From positions 5,658,134-5,722,133 of the forward strand of contig CM035304.1 of NCBI GenBank assembly GCA_002900995.3: a DNA stretch of 64,000 bases, given 5' to 3'. The notes beneath the pieces were generated by a model. That model was not told where the DNA came from, made no database searches, and saw nothing but the letters and a program-made list of their open reading frames with translations. Position numbers and translations under genes: made by a program. The first letter of the stretch is position 1. Each line of letters begins with the position of its first letter. This stretch comes from Ganoderma boninense. Taxonomy: Eukaryota > Basidiomycota > Agaricomycetes > Polyporales > Polyporaceae. Below, piece after piece: positions 22,308 through 34,339 of this stretch.

Positions 22308-24105
22308 ATGGCCACGTTCGTTGAACTCCTGTGAGTAAACTTGTTCCCCACCGTCTTGGGATGCCTGTTATTGAGTGCTCGGTTGCGTTCGCCTGTAGCT
22401 ACGGCCCGATGTTTATCGGCGTGATGCTTAACATCATGCTGTATGGCGTCATGTTCACCCAGACATACATGTACTTCAACATGTACAAGGAGTGAGTCCT
22501 CATCCCGTCGTTGGTTGATCATGTACACTGACGGGTCAGCGCACAGTGACCGTCGGTGGTTGAAGTTATTCGTGAGTGACAACCGTGGCTGGTGTTCGAT
22601 CTTGCGGATTGGAGGCTCGACGGCTTTCGCAAACAGGTGGTGCTGCTGTTCTTGCTGGAGAGCGCCAACACGGGACTCGACATTGCGACGATATTTCATG
22701 CGCTTATCAACCGGTTCGGTGAGTGTCGTTCACAGCGACCTCGAATTTGCGCGTTGAGCGGAGTACTCTTAGGGGACCTCGATGCCGTTTCCAAGGCTAG
22801 CTGGAGTAAGTTCGGATGCTGCTTTGGCCCCCCTGTTGTTTTCATTCTCCTTATAATCGTACCTCTTCTGCAGTGTTTGCTACAGGTGGGTGATGATGCC
22901 GTCGCCGAACTTGAATTCATCCATTAACGCCAAACGTTCCTCCCTCTAGACCCGGCTATCACGGTGGGATCACTGCCCTACCCTTGTATATCCTGTGCCC
23001 TTTCTGAATCTTCATCTAGGCAGTCGTTGCAACACTCGTGCAACTCTTCTTCGCCTGGCGGTTGAAGGTGTTGACATCGAATTTGTTGGTAGTCACCGCC
23101 GTCGTGCTATGCTCCATCACGCAGCTGTGTGCGTCCGTGGTCTCTTGTTGCTGGTTATCCATACACTGATCATGTCTGCACGTTCAGTAACCGGGATAGG
23201 CTGCAGCGTCACTTTGGCCATAGACCCCCCGTTCTCCAATGTCAAGATATCTAGGGTTGGGGTTGTCAGCGTAGTTTGGATCTCGTCGGCTGCCCTCGCC
23301 AACATCATCATTGCAACGTCACTCATCCGGCATGTGGTACGTTCAATCTATGCCGGTCATCCTGGAAAATCTTTCACTGACACCTCGCTCTATATTCAAA
23401 GCGGGGTTACAAGTCCGGGGCGGAGAGCTTTATCAACAAAACTATCAGCCGTAAGTAGTAGGGACGCTTTCTTCTCATTGTGTATCGTTGACCGTAGTCG
23501 TTCTTTTGGCATCGACACAGTCAGCGTCCAAACCGGATGCATCACGGCTCTCTGTGCGATCGCGACGCTCGTTCTTTACTTCGCCACGGTGCGTGCACGC
23601 TCCGCAGGACTTGGCTTCGTCCTCGTCCTCGAACTTCGCAGGAACGTTCAACGCTGACCCTGCTGCCTCCCCTGCCAGTCTGCCGGATACGACCTGATCT
23701 TCCACATGCCGCTCGCGAAGCTGTACACCAACTCGCTCATGTCGACCCTCAACTCGCGGCGCATGTGGCTCGCGGATGTCTCCGACGAGAGCGAGTCCCT
23801 CGGGCACAACCAACGGCGGTCGAGACTCAACGTCAACGTCCTCCGCGGCGAGCCCCGCGGATGGGAGAACAAGAGCACTCGGGTGCGTGCTTCCGTCGTC
23901 GGCCCCCTCTCCCGCCCCCCTCCCTTCCGTTGAGCTATGAGGCGCTAACCGCTGTCGTTCGATATTGCAGACAACCGAGCGGATCATCATCGGCGTCGAG
24001 TCGCACCAGATGACGGACTTCGGGGACATCAAGGACGACCACTACACGCTGCGCTCTAGGTCTCTCATCCCTGAAGAGAAGTCCAGGGAAGGCGAGGCGA
24101 TGTAG
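22308..24105 (+). CDS. DUF6534-type multi-pass membrane protein, 13 exons
   Basis: Exons 22308-22330, 22399-22491, 22547-22571, 22637-22718, 22773-22805, 22874-22885, 22950-22963, 23020-23128, 23188-23336, 23402-23450, 23521-23588, 23679-23882 and 23971-24105 total 996 nt in frame (331 residues). The protein alternates hydrophobic helices: GPMFIGVMLNIMLYGVMF, VVLLFLLESANTGLDIATIF, VVATLVQLFFAWRLKVLTSN, VVSVVWISSAALANIIIATS and TGCITALCAIATLVLYFAT. It ends with the family's usual block (HMPLAKLYTNSLMSTLNSR) and a soluble tail. This layout matches the large DUF6534 family of basidiomycete membrane proteins, whose function is unknown. Exons 6 and 7 are only 12 and 14 nt; the frame needs both. 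The acceptor of exon 11 was chosen at 23521 because it keeps the frame. Confidence 0.85.
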
Positions 24106-24879
24106 TAGTCTCCCCTTCGACTCGGACGACCGCCGTCACTTGCTAGCGCGGCGCAGTGTATCACGCTGTCTCGCTTGTCTCCCGCGACAACCGTTCACCA
24201 GGTTCCGTTCTGCGCATATAGGACGTCTTTTGGCATTCGTTTTTCATCTTCAGGCCGTCCTTCGCTGTCCTTACTTTTATCCTGTAACGCTACACTAGAT
24301 CATATACCATTTTTAAAGGGAAGAGCATGCGAGCGATAGTTGGAGTTCTCCCTAACATACATAGGCGGATGATGCAGTTGCTTCTGTGCACTGGCGTTCG
24401 CAGACCGGATATCGAGCTGCTCGCGCGATGGCTTGCGAACGCCACCTTGCTGGCCGCAGCCGGAGCCTTGTACGTGCTGTATTAGAGCGCATCTCTACGG
24501 TCCGGCTACGTCAAAAATTTTCCATTGTGTTCTATTCCGCATGTCTTGCTGCGCATATGGTTCCGATGACAACGTGACAGAGGTAAAGTATGACAATAAG
24601 GGTGGTGACAGACAACTAGTAAAAGTAGAGGGATAGTCCCAACCGTCTCCACGACATCGTCACCATTGGCAGGAAGAAACATCCATCGAGCTGCGCCGTG
24701 ATAATCGCCAAGCTCGTCAGATGGCAGTGACCGTCTTGGCCATGGCCGCTTCTGCTAATCTCCAGTTCCAAATTCGAGTGTGCGCCATCGATACCATGGC
24801 ATGTCCGCCCCATGGCCAGTGATGACTACCAGTAGTCAGAACGCGCAATGGGTTCGGCGTTCACCCCCGTCAACCCAGG
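24106..24879. other. Intergenic, no gene recognised
   Basis: This lies between the converging ends of the membrane protein gene and the HET pseudogene. No supported frame or repeat was seen. Confidence 0.5.
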
Positions 24880-26653
24880 CTGCGCTGACCCGACGACTGA
24901 GTGAGGGGCTCCACATCCGAGTCGCTGAGAACATCGACCTCGATGCCGTAGAACCCGGTTCCAGCGAAGTCAATGCCGACGTGACGTCCACAGTGATTGT
25001 CTGGCTCGGGTTCGGGTTCTCTGGGCACTGAAGCTGACTGTGTGGTGGCGAAGTCTGTCTCGCCACAGGACGTTTGTTTTTCATGACACGGTCCCATGGT
25101 CCATTTCGATGTGAACTAAGTCGGAGATTTTGACTTCGGCGTCGATGTGAACCGTTTGCCGTCGTCCTCAAGAGCGTGCTCGAACTCGACGGCGGCGGTC
25201 TGGATGTGGGCTGCGGTGGTCGGCCAAGTATTCCCGCCGAGAACGAGGTGCGTCACCTGTCTCCCTCATCAGCGTCAGCTGGATTGCGCTGCGTCGCTAC
25301 CACCGAATGAACGAGTGGGGAGCGGCCCGGTCGAGATGAGGAATATTATACAGTTTTCCACTCGGTACGCGGGCGACAGTGCTCGGTTGTCTCGGGCGAT
25401 AAAGATGAGGTATGCAGAGCTGCGTCCGGCCTGGTAAGACGACGGTGAATGCAACATGCATGAATTCAGCGTTCAAGTTGGTACCAGAGGCAGGAGATAG
25501 ATGACAAACGTGCTCCAGGAAATGCCCAGGATATTCCACAGCGAGGTACCCCTAATACTCCCGATCTGACGACACAAATTCGAAGTGAAGGTCCTGGATG
25601 CATGGCATGGCACCTAGGAGCAAGTCTCGCGTAAGAGAGATCATTTGGAACTGCGTGCGAATGACATATGGTGTGGATGTGTACTCTGCCTCTCAACGAT
25701 GAGATGATGGGAGCTGGGTGATGGTCACGGTGTTGTGACGAAGGGTCCTGATGCCCTCGCACCCCGTGAACCGGTCAGGCGACAGTGTGAGCAAATGCCG
25801 TAGTCGCATGTCTGTGCAGAAACGGTGCTTGTGTCTGAGTCTATGCCCGAGACATCTAGGTTCTTGAAGACCTGCGAGTCCAGGTAAGATTCTCCCCATG
25901 CGAAGAGGCTCTGGTCCGGGATCCGTTGCATGACCTGTTCTAGCAGTCATCGCAAGGCGCATCGCTCGCCGTAGAGAGTAGGCATGTGGATGTCGAAGAT
26001 GCCGAGCAGGGAATACGCTCTATCTCCTTTGTCGTCATCTCGCGGTCCGCCGCCCACGACAGCCGTCGGACGATGCTGAACTGCTCGAGGGGCGCCATTG
26101 CAAAAAGGGCTCTCCAATTGATACGAGCGATGCTCCCGATGAGGTTGGCAAGGTCATGCTTCGAGCCGATGAAGCCCTAGTCCGCGGAGAGGAACTCCAT
26201 TTGGGCTGGCGCGATGAGCTTCTGGAGGATCCACCCGCGGGTAAACCGCCGGCTCCTGCAAAAGAGCGAGTGCGCGGCCTGACGGTCTACCCCGGCAGGA
26301 ACGTCGGCGAGGTACGCGCAGCAAAACGTCTCGTACCAAGAGTACATCGAGTTGATGGCTTCTGAAAGCTCGGAACTTCTGGATTTGTCGATGCAGCACG
26401 AATCGATCCAGATGTAACGATAGCCTTCCTTTCGCGCAACCGCGCACGCATCCCGGATCTTGAGAGATAGTTCTGGATCGCCCCATATCGAGGGCTGTGA
26501 CGTCTGTGATTGCAGTCCTAGGAGGGACGCAGAAGGATCGCTCGATGCGGGAATGTGCCCGTCATTTTTCGACGGCGCGGGGAGGAGGCATTGGATGATT
26601 GTGGCGGGGTGAGGGTGAGGATGGAGCCTCTCCTCTACGTCCATGCAGTGCAC
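24880..26653 (-). pseudogene. HET-domain pseudogene, 5'-truncated with nonsense and frameshifts
   Basis: The minus strand reads SIWGDPELSLKIRDAC, YIWIDSCCIDKSRSSELSEA and FTRGWILQKLIAPAQMEFLS, then meets a stop at a position where paralogues have Trp (QDWAPIG), giving D-stop-GFIG. The same frame continues with LANLIGSIARINWRALFAM and SIVRRLSWAADREMTT, then shifts before the RAYSLLGIFDIHMPTLYGE block, with another stop before MQRIPDQSLFAWGESYLDSQ. The far end still shows GIDFAGTGFYGIEVDVLSDS, the paralogues' C-terminal block. The first HET block (YAILSHTW) is missing. It is old and non-functional. Confidence 0.88.
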
Positions 26654-28004
26654 GCAAAGGTACTATCTTGCCCGCGCCGATAGAGCGCAGTTACCGCTCA
26701 ATCGCGTTCAAAGACCCCTGTCGGAGAAATGCTCGAGACTGTGTGAGGCACATGGCAGTGGACGAACAGCTCCATGCTCGGCTCCGCAAAGCCCTCGTCC
26801 TTGTACTACTGATAGACAATGACCGAATTGCATTTGCGCAAGGTACATTACACCTCGCAGACCATGGAGACTAAACGCGGACGTACCTTGCACATAACGA
26901 CAGAAAGACAGCGTCTGGGTCCGGCGATACACATTCAATTTAGCGTCAGCACCATCACCTCCAGGCTCGCACGAAAAGCGGACCTAGCGAACCTGCGCTT
27001 CATGTAGATGGCCGTCGGCGCAACCCTTTGAGCTTGTCATCGGCGCCAGGTCGTCTTGTGCTGGCGATCCGGGTGCTGTTGGGCTGTCCAAGGCCGGGCT
27101 AGAGATGAATTGGACCACCTATGCATCTGTCGTGAGTAGCGTGGAATGGTCCAAGAGCGCCTGCGCACCGTTCGAAAGGAGTATCGAAATGAGAGATGGT
27201 GATCGCGAGCTCGTTCAAGCCGTGGCACACAGGCCGCCTGAGTCCTGCATGGAGCCTTGCCGCTGAAAGTCTCTATCGCCGACTTGCATGGAGCGAACGT
27301 ACCCTTCGGTATACGTCTGCTCTAGGACAAACTTACTGAAGAACTTCTACATCTACACAGTATGCTATCAGCATGGAAGTACACCTGCAACTCGGTTAGT
27401 CCTCAATTCACGTCGAAGTATATCCCTGAAGAAATCTCACGGATTTTTTAGCTATGAAATGGTGGGGCCATGTTGGTGCCACAGATGAAGCGTTCGCGTC
27501 ATGGTTTAATGAGGAGCCCGATGACCGAGCATGGACTGACCGGTGACCCTTCAAGCTCAGTTTCCAGCTCCCTCACCTGGCTCAGACAGTCGGCCTCCGC
27601 CTAGGGCTTCACCTTATTCCGCTTCCTCTTCCCTTCTAGCAGCGCCTCCAGTTCGAACTGATCCCCAGTGCCATCGACCTCAGGCTTCACCTTCCTCATG
27701 CTGCGTCTCCTCCTTCCTACCTTCGAAGTGCCTGAAGTTCGCGTTTGTCCAGTCCTTCGGGAAGCTGAGTCAAATTTTCGCGCAGCGCCATTCAGAAAAC
27801 TCGTAGAGAAGACAGAAATACTAGGTAGTCAAGCTCAAGAGGCCCAAGTACGTGGTGGTCGGTCGAAGACAATGGATAACGTCCGAGTTGAGATGTGTTG
27901 CTGGCGCCACGTCGCGCAGTGGCGCGGCGCGGGGTTCGAATCCGAGCCATGACAATTCTCGCAGCGAACATTGCGCTGTCCTCAGACATCGTACGCTTGT
28001 AACT
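26654..28004. other. Gene-poor stretch, nothing supported
   Basis: No domain-bearing frame was found. A GGTTCGAATCC string near 27932 matches a Pol III B box, but no tRNA fold fits around it (see rejected items). Confidence 0.45.
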
Positions 28005-29129
28005 TACAGCTGGTGCCGAAAAGAATGCCCGACGTGCCTCCGCGCGCCAGTTGACACAAACTGCGCCAAACAATCCCAAAAAATCGAACCGACTCAGAAA
28101 AATCCTCCTTACCCAGAACCGCCTCCTTCTCGTCACTTTGCGTGTCTTGGCACATGGCTTGATGTTCGACACACCTGCTGGTAGCAAGGTTTTCGAAGAA
28201 ATCACATTTTACGCGCTCCACACTGCTTTCGCTGTCCCAGGCAACATTGCACTCGGTACATTCGTTTACTCATGCTCCGACGCTAGCAAGCTTTCGAATC
28301 ACGCTATACAATGTACATTGTACCCTCTGGTATGCCCATCCCCGTCTGCAGGTAATCCAGAAGATCCAAACTGCTCTTGTCGAGGACGACCATGCCCATT
28401 GCCAATTATGGAAGTGACACCTAGCCTCGCTACGGCACTCCGATCCGATTCTAACTCTGGTGGATGGAGTGGGAGTTTATGGGATAGGCGGATAGGCGGA
28501 GTCGGGGCCCGAGTTTCATGGTAAGTACGTCGTTGTGGTCGTATTCGGGTATCCCCAGTCAACTTCAGTTTTCGCCCGGCGATGACCCGTTGACGACCGC
28601 CTGAGCGGTAGGAAGCGGTTAGTATCGTCTTCCCAAGCCCATTATGAACAATCCATCATGTTTTGTACCATTTCTGCCGTCAGTGTATCCCCCTTTTTGT
28701 TGTTGTCCCTGCCACCCTCCCCATATGCTGGGTTAGCGCCCGTTCATGTTCCGCAGCACCTCCGCCAATTCCTCAGTCGTCCCCTTCTGACCGTAAACTC
28801 GTTCAACTCATGAAGACTCGAGTCTTAATGAACAATGGTCATATAGTACCTCACCCAATTTCTGCGACTGCCCTGGCTGTCGCGCATATCCCTGGATCTG
28901 TCGCGATGACGTTTTCGGTCACCACTTCAACTCTCCTACTGCCTCTTTTGATATGTAGTAGCGAAGACATGATATAACAATCAAATGGATGCACTTAGTT
29001 CGGCAGAAAAGATTATTGAGGGACGGGATGGATTGTTTACATTTTATCGAATTGTTTCGACGACTTGCGTCAAATCGGGCGAGTTGGCGCTCGGGGGCAT
29101 GTCGGGCATTCTTTTCGGCACCAGCTGTA
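28005..29129. repeat. 1.1-kb segment bounded by 45-bp inverted repeats
   Basis: The first 45 bases (28005-28049) and the reverse complement of the last 45 (29085-29129) agree at 42 positions. The outer ends read TACAGCTGGTGCCGAAAAGA. This is the layout of a DNA transposon or MITE remnant, but I found no convincing target duplication and no transposase inside. The enclosed frame 28051-28524 (157 residues) has no recognised domain. Confidence 0.6.
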
Positions 29130-29495
29130 CACTGGTCATAGGCGGTGGTAGACCGAATGCGACGGTAGGTCTGCACAAAAGTGCAGCCCCACCACCTTCA
29201 ATATGAGGCTTTCGTATCTGACATGGATCCGCCCGCCAAAGATACATATATATTACGGGTTACAGGCGAAGTCATTGCCGCCATGCGGCCGGTGGCCTCT
29301 GGCCTTAGGTTGAATGACGTCGAACCACGACACTAGGAGCTTGACTGCAGCTCCAGGCACGCGCTGCTTGGCATGACAGGGAGGCTGACGGTGGGCTGAC
29401 TGCCAGGCCGATCGACAATGCTGAGGAAAATATAACACCACAACAAGTACTGTTGTCGCCGTCTCGTCTCTTCTTCTTCCTCTCTGCTTCGGTCT
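29130..29495. other. Spacer, no gene recognised
   Basis: Only short unsupported frames. It separates the inverted-repeat segment from the donor-like tandem repeats. Confidence 0.4.
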
Positions 29496-29790
29496 CGAGG
29501 TGCGTGGGTTTTTCTCATCTGGGTCTGCTGAAGGTGAGTGGTTATAAGGTGAGCGTTGGTTTCTTTGGGTTGTGTCTGGTTTCCGGTTCAAGGTGTGTGT
29601 TTTCTTTTGGTCTTGAGTTTGAGTTCAAGGTACGTGTGTTTTTCGTCTGGGTTTCCAAGGTAGGTGAGTTCAAGGTGGGCGCTTCTTCTTGGTCTCTATG
29701 CCGAGGTACGTGTTTCTTCTTCCCGGTTTAAGGTAAGTGCAGCACAAGGTGCGTGGTTTCTTTTTCCCGAGGGAGGGACTTCTCGGTCCT
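29496..29790 (+). repeat. Degenerate tandem repeat rich in splice-donor-like units
   Basis: About eight loosely repeated units of roughly 30-40 bases. Each holds AAGGTRNGT or GAGGTRCGT followed by a T/C-rich stretch such as GTTTCTTTTTGGTCT. Examples of the unit start are seen at CGAGGTGCGTGGG, GTTCAAGGTGTGTG, GTTCAAGGTACGTG, GTTCAAGGTGGGCG, CCGAGGTACGTG and GCACAAGGTGCGTG. The unit boundaries are blurred, so the period is only approximate. Confidence 0.6.
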
Positions 29791-30366
29791 GGCGCATACC
29801 TTTTCGTGGTCCTCGGGATAAGTACCTTCTCATTCGTTCCTCCTCGCTACGGCGTGGGGGAACTGGTGAGAAGGGAAACCAAAATGCGCTTCTCGGTAAA
29901 AATACTGGCTCGTTGGATTCTGCTTTACATATCTATGTCGTTTAACCGTCGTACCCCATTAAGGAAACATTAGTGCCGGACATGCACTGTTCGAACTGAA
30001 AGGTTTTCTGTACGCATATCACGCACCTATACAATTGGCAATGCAGTATCTGTGGGTTTTAACCAACATAACGCCCACCCATGAGCGAAAAGAAAATCTC
30101 GATCGTGCTCACCGATCACCAATAGAAGTGTATCGCAAACCACCATCGAACTCTTCGTGTACACCGTCCGACAATCGCTTCAAACTAGGGAGCCAACAAC
30201 GGGTCAGGACTTGGTAGTATGCATATAATTGAAGGCCATCACGAAGGGTGCTCAGCGCTCAGCGACGAACCTGGTTACGACCCACTCGCCTACCTCCACG
30301 CTCTGGTAGCCTCTCTCCTCGAAATATTTCCAGAAGCGGACGACAGTGGCCCGGCCCGGCGACGTG
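29791..30366. other. Spacer, no gene recognised
   Basis: Nothing beyond short frames is visible on either strand. Confidence 0.4.
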
Positions 30367-30508
30367 GTGAACACGACTCGCACCTGAAAGTCGACGTCGA
30401 TCGGCGGGCGGATGGGCCCACACTTCAAGTGGGCGCGGTGAACACGATTCGCACTTGAAAGTCGACGTTGATCGGCGGGCGGACGGGCCCACACTTCAAG
30501 TGGGCGCG
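30367..30508. repeat. Two tandem 71-bp repeats
   Basis: Copies at 30367-30437 and 30438-30508 are directly adjacent and differ at four positions only, all of them C/T differences on the plus strand. Each copy contains the small palindrome CCCAC-ACTTCAA-GTGGG. No gene is associated. Confidence 0.9.
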
Positions 30509-31484
30509 TCGCTGTGCTCGGGCTTGTCAGCTGAGCAGAGCACTCATGAAATGCTCGAGGACGTCGCTTCCTAGGCACCCTGCAGTCGCGGAACCCTGTG
30601 AGACGCATCCCGTCAGCCCTCAACGCGCCAGCCTGAGGACAACAGATGATGCTCACGCCGTCTCGTAGCACGCCAGCTTGCCCTGCGGGGACGGACATCG
30701 TACGTCGCCGCTTCAAGGTGGACTTGCAGGCGACGTTCATCGTTTTTGTTTTGGAGATGCGTGGATATCCTGATGACGACCTTGATCGCCGAGCGCGTTT
30801 TGTTGGAGGTCCCGGCGGACCCGACCTGGTTCACGCAGCCGCGATCGCGGCACAGTGGAAGCTTTGTGTGCCATGTCGTGCGGTAGCGCACCAGCAAGAA
30901 CTCCTGTCCGGGTAGCACGAGAGCTGAGCGTAGGCGTCGCGCCGCACACACCGGTGGGACGTCCCAAGCGAGAGGGTGAGCATTCCGAGACCCGCGCCTC
31001 GGGCTTTTCCCTCTCGACATCACGGATGAAGGGATCCCTGTAACTCAGAAGTTCGGGGATGCCAGCCATCCCGCTGGTGCACTTTCAGCACATCTGCCCA
31101 ACGAACGTGCTCAAGAGCATAAATCACTCACCTTTTGCAACTCCACCGTCCTCCCAGTCACAGAACACTGAAGACCAACCGAGCCGCAAAGGATGAGGAT
31201 GCTTAGCAAATATAACATTCTTCAGGTATCTTCGAGGTATTCAGCATAATTATCGTACAGTACCGCGACCCCGCGAGCCCTCCGCGAGCCACCCACAACC
31301 ACACCCGTCCAGCACTAGTACTGTCAGTGTCAGATGTCCCCTCGACCGATCCTTTAGCATTTATAAGTAGTCAAACCGTAGCATAGCGATGCATCTCGGA
31401 CCTCCGGGAAGAGAGAGCAAATACCACCATAAACACCGAACACCAAACACCGAGCCACAAAGCCAAAGCCCAGGCCGCGGACCT
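30509..31484. other. Intergenic, no gene recognised
   Basis: Contains the 3' flank of acetyl-CoA synthetase. Minus-strand frames at 30613-31023 and 30252-30740 are open but show no known motif and cross the tandem repeat, so they are not called. Confidence 0.45.
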
Positions 31485-34339
31485 CTATGACGCCATCGTC
31501 GCCGCGACCTTCTCCTTGATGCTCTCCACGACCGCGGGCTCCGCGAGCGTGCTCAGGTCCCCGAGCTGGTCCGCCTCGCCCGCGACGATCTTCCGCAGCA
31601 CCCGGCGCATGATCTGGCAGACGGAGGAGGAGGAGGGTGTCAGCACATCGAGCCCGGAACCCGCGTCTGCGCACGGTAACAGACAGGGACAGGCGACGTA
31701 CCTTGCCGGAACGCGTCTTGGGGAGGTCGACGACGATGAAGATCTTCTTGGGCGCGGCGAAGGGCCCGATCACCTTGCGCACCTGGAGCGTGAGCTCCTT
31801 GATGAGCCCGCCCTCGTCGTTCGAGTCGTACTTGAACTCGGGCTTGAGCGTCGCGAACGCGAACACGGCCTGGCCCGTAAGCTCGTCCGCGGTGCCGACG
31901 ACTGCGCGACAGCAGTGAGCAAGATGACGATGACTAGAAGGCGGACGAGAAGCAGCGACGTACCAGCGGTCTCAGCGATACCCGGGTGCGTGATCAGCGC
32001 GGACTCGATCTCGGAGGTCGACAGACGGTGCCCAGACACGTTGATGACGTCTAGCACGGTGCGCAATGCCCATCAACACCCGCCACAAGCACAAAGCACA
32101 CAAATCACGTACCGTCGACACGGCCCTTGATCCATATATACCCGTGCTCGTCGCGCGCGGCGCCGTCGCCCGTGTAGAAGTATCCGGGGTACGGCTTCAT
32201 GTACGTCTCGAGGTAGCGCTTGTGGTCCTGGTAGACCGTGCGCGCGATCGACGGCCACGGCGTCTTGAGCACGAGCACGCCCTCGACGTTGTTCCCCTCG
32301 AGCTCCTTGCCCGTCTGCGAGTCGAGCAGCACGGGCTCGATCCCGAAGAACGGCACCGTCGCCGACCCAGGCTTCGTCTCGATCGCGCCCGGGAACGGCG
32401 TCACCACGATCGAGCCCGTCTCCGTCTGCCAGAACGTGTCGACGATCGCGCACTGGCGCCGCCCGACGTGGTCGTTGTACCAGTGCCACGCCTCGGGGTT
32501 GATCGGCTCCCCGACGCTCCCCAGCACGCGCAGCGACCCCAGATCGTAGTCCTGCACGTGGTGCTCGCCGAGGCGGCGCAGGAGGCGGATCGCGGTGGGC
32601 GCCGAGTAGAACTGCGTGAGCTTGTGCTTGTCGACCGTCTGCCAGTAGCGCGCGGGCGTCGGGTACACGGGCGTCGACTCGAACACCGTCGTCGTCACGC
32701 CGTTCGCGAGCGGGCCGTACACGATGTACGTGTGGCCCGTGATCCAGCCGATGTCGGCCATGCATGCGAAGCGGTCGTCGGCGTGGACGTCGAACACATA
32801 CTTGACGGTCAGCGCAGCGCATAGGAGGTAGCCACCAGTCGTGTGGACGACACCCTTGGGCTTGCCCGTCGAGCCGGAAGTCTACAAAAATCGACGCGTT
32901 CGGTCGCGGGGGGGCGTACGGAGTTGCAAGGAGCACTCACGTAAAGGATGAAGAGCGGGTCCTCGGCCGCCATGATTTCGGGGGGGCAATACCGAGGGAC
33001 CTTCGCGACCTCCTCGTGCCACCACTTGTCGCGACCAGGGGTCCACGAGACCTCGCTGCCGGTGCGCTTGAGGACGAGGACGTGCTCAAGGAGGGGGCAC
33101 TCCTTGACGGCCGCGTCCGCGATCGCCTTCGTCGCGATCGTCTTGCCGCCTCGGCGGCCCTCGTCGGACGTGATGAGCACGCGCGACTTGCAGTCCTGCA
33201 CACGGTCGCGGAGCGACTCGGCGGAGAAGCCTGCGAAGACGACTGAGTGCACCGCCCCGATACGCGCGCACGCGAGGAACGCCGCGACGGCGTGCCATGT
33301 CATGGGCAGGTAGACGGAGACGGTGTCGCCCTTCTTGACGCCCCACGCCTTGAGCACGTTCGCGACGGCGCATACCTCGCGCAGGAGCTCGGCGTACGAG
33401 ATGTTGGAGCCTTCGTTCGGTTCGTCGGCCTCGTAGATGATCGCCGTCTGTGGATGCCAGAATTAGTCAGACTCGAAGCACAGATCCGAATGTCGGACGT
33501 GGGGATGGCTCTGTTGGCAGCAAGGACGGCCGGGAAGGGATGGCCATGTTGGGGAGGCGGGCCCTGACAAGAGAAGATGCGTTCTCCCCGGCGCGTCGAT
33601 GCCCCCATCCCAGCAATCTGACGCGCGTGGGAACGTGCCTGCATGGACATTCCGCGCTACCGCGAACCGACAGCTGCGGGGAAAGCGGAGGAGCGAGATA
33701 ACACCCCCACCCCGAGACGTCGACGCCTGGGATTATCGCGCAAGCACGGAAACTGCACGGTGATGGGCCGACGCTAGCGCATATATTGGGCGGAAAACGC
33801 GTTCCGCAACCGTGCGGACGGAGCGCGCGCAACGGGGTGGATGACGCGAGGACGCGGAAGCGAAATTATTGGAGATGGGGAGTGGGGCGATGGAGGGTGG
33901 GCGCAGAGCACGTACCTTGTCGGGGTGCTTGAATGCCCAGCGGTCGACGCAGTTGTAGGACGCGTTGAGACCGCCTTCGGGGAACCATACAATGTCGCCG
34001 TTCTCGAAGCTGCCGGAACGGACGGTGTTGAAGGGGCGGTCCCAGTGCAGGGCCTCCTTGGCCATCTAAGGAGGATCCGCGACTCCTGCTCAGGTAGTGC
34101 TTCGGGAAGACGGCGAGGGGACGTACCTTGGCCCACCACTTATCACTCTCATGACCGAGAGACTCGCCATGGAACTGCCTACGGAGAATAGGAAGATGAG
34201 AGCCTGAACGGGTGGAACGGAGTCGAAGCGCGTACTTGTATGTGTCATGGGCATCAATGTGGGGGACCTTTGGGCCGCTCTTGAGACGGGGTGCGACAGG
34301 GTGCTTGGGGACGTTGTGGTGGGTGTCTTCGCCAGACAT
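31485..34339 (-). CDS. acs1: Acetyl-CoA synthetase
   Basis: Exons in transcript order 34236-34339, 34127-34178, 33916-34065, 32941-33447, 32113-32881, 31964-32050, 31702-31901 and 31485-31613 join to 1998 nt, 665 residues, the usual family length. The enzyme activates acetate with ATP and CoA to acetyl-CoA via acetyl-AMP. Seen in order: [20 protein letters not shown], the P-loop-like [10 protein letters not shown] (272-281), WQTETG (422-427, whose Trp limits the pocket to acetate in this family), [20 protein letters not shown] with GRVDD near 524-528, and TRSGKIMRR with the adenylation Lys at about 623. All introns are GT-AG and all motifs are intact. The gene is likely cytosolic and functional. 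Nothing in the sequence shows its regulation; facA orthologues in other fungi are acetate-inducible. It is unrelated to its repeat-rich surroundings. Confidence 0.96.

Noticed and set aside
27925..27945. B-box match GGTTCGAATCC with GCGCAGTGGC just before it
   Set aside because: The spacing between the A-box-like and B-box-like parts is too short for a tRNA and the T-stem does not pair. No terminator follows.
28985..29206. Short frame around the right inverted repeat as a gene
   Set aside because: The protein similarity between 28015-28060 and 29080-29130 comes only from the inverted DNA repeat; no further coding support.
32066..32824. 252-residue plus-strand open frame
   Set aside because: Antisense to exon 5 of acetyl-CoA synthetase; an Arg/Val-rich artefact of high GC at third positions.
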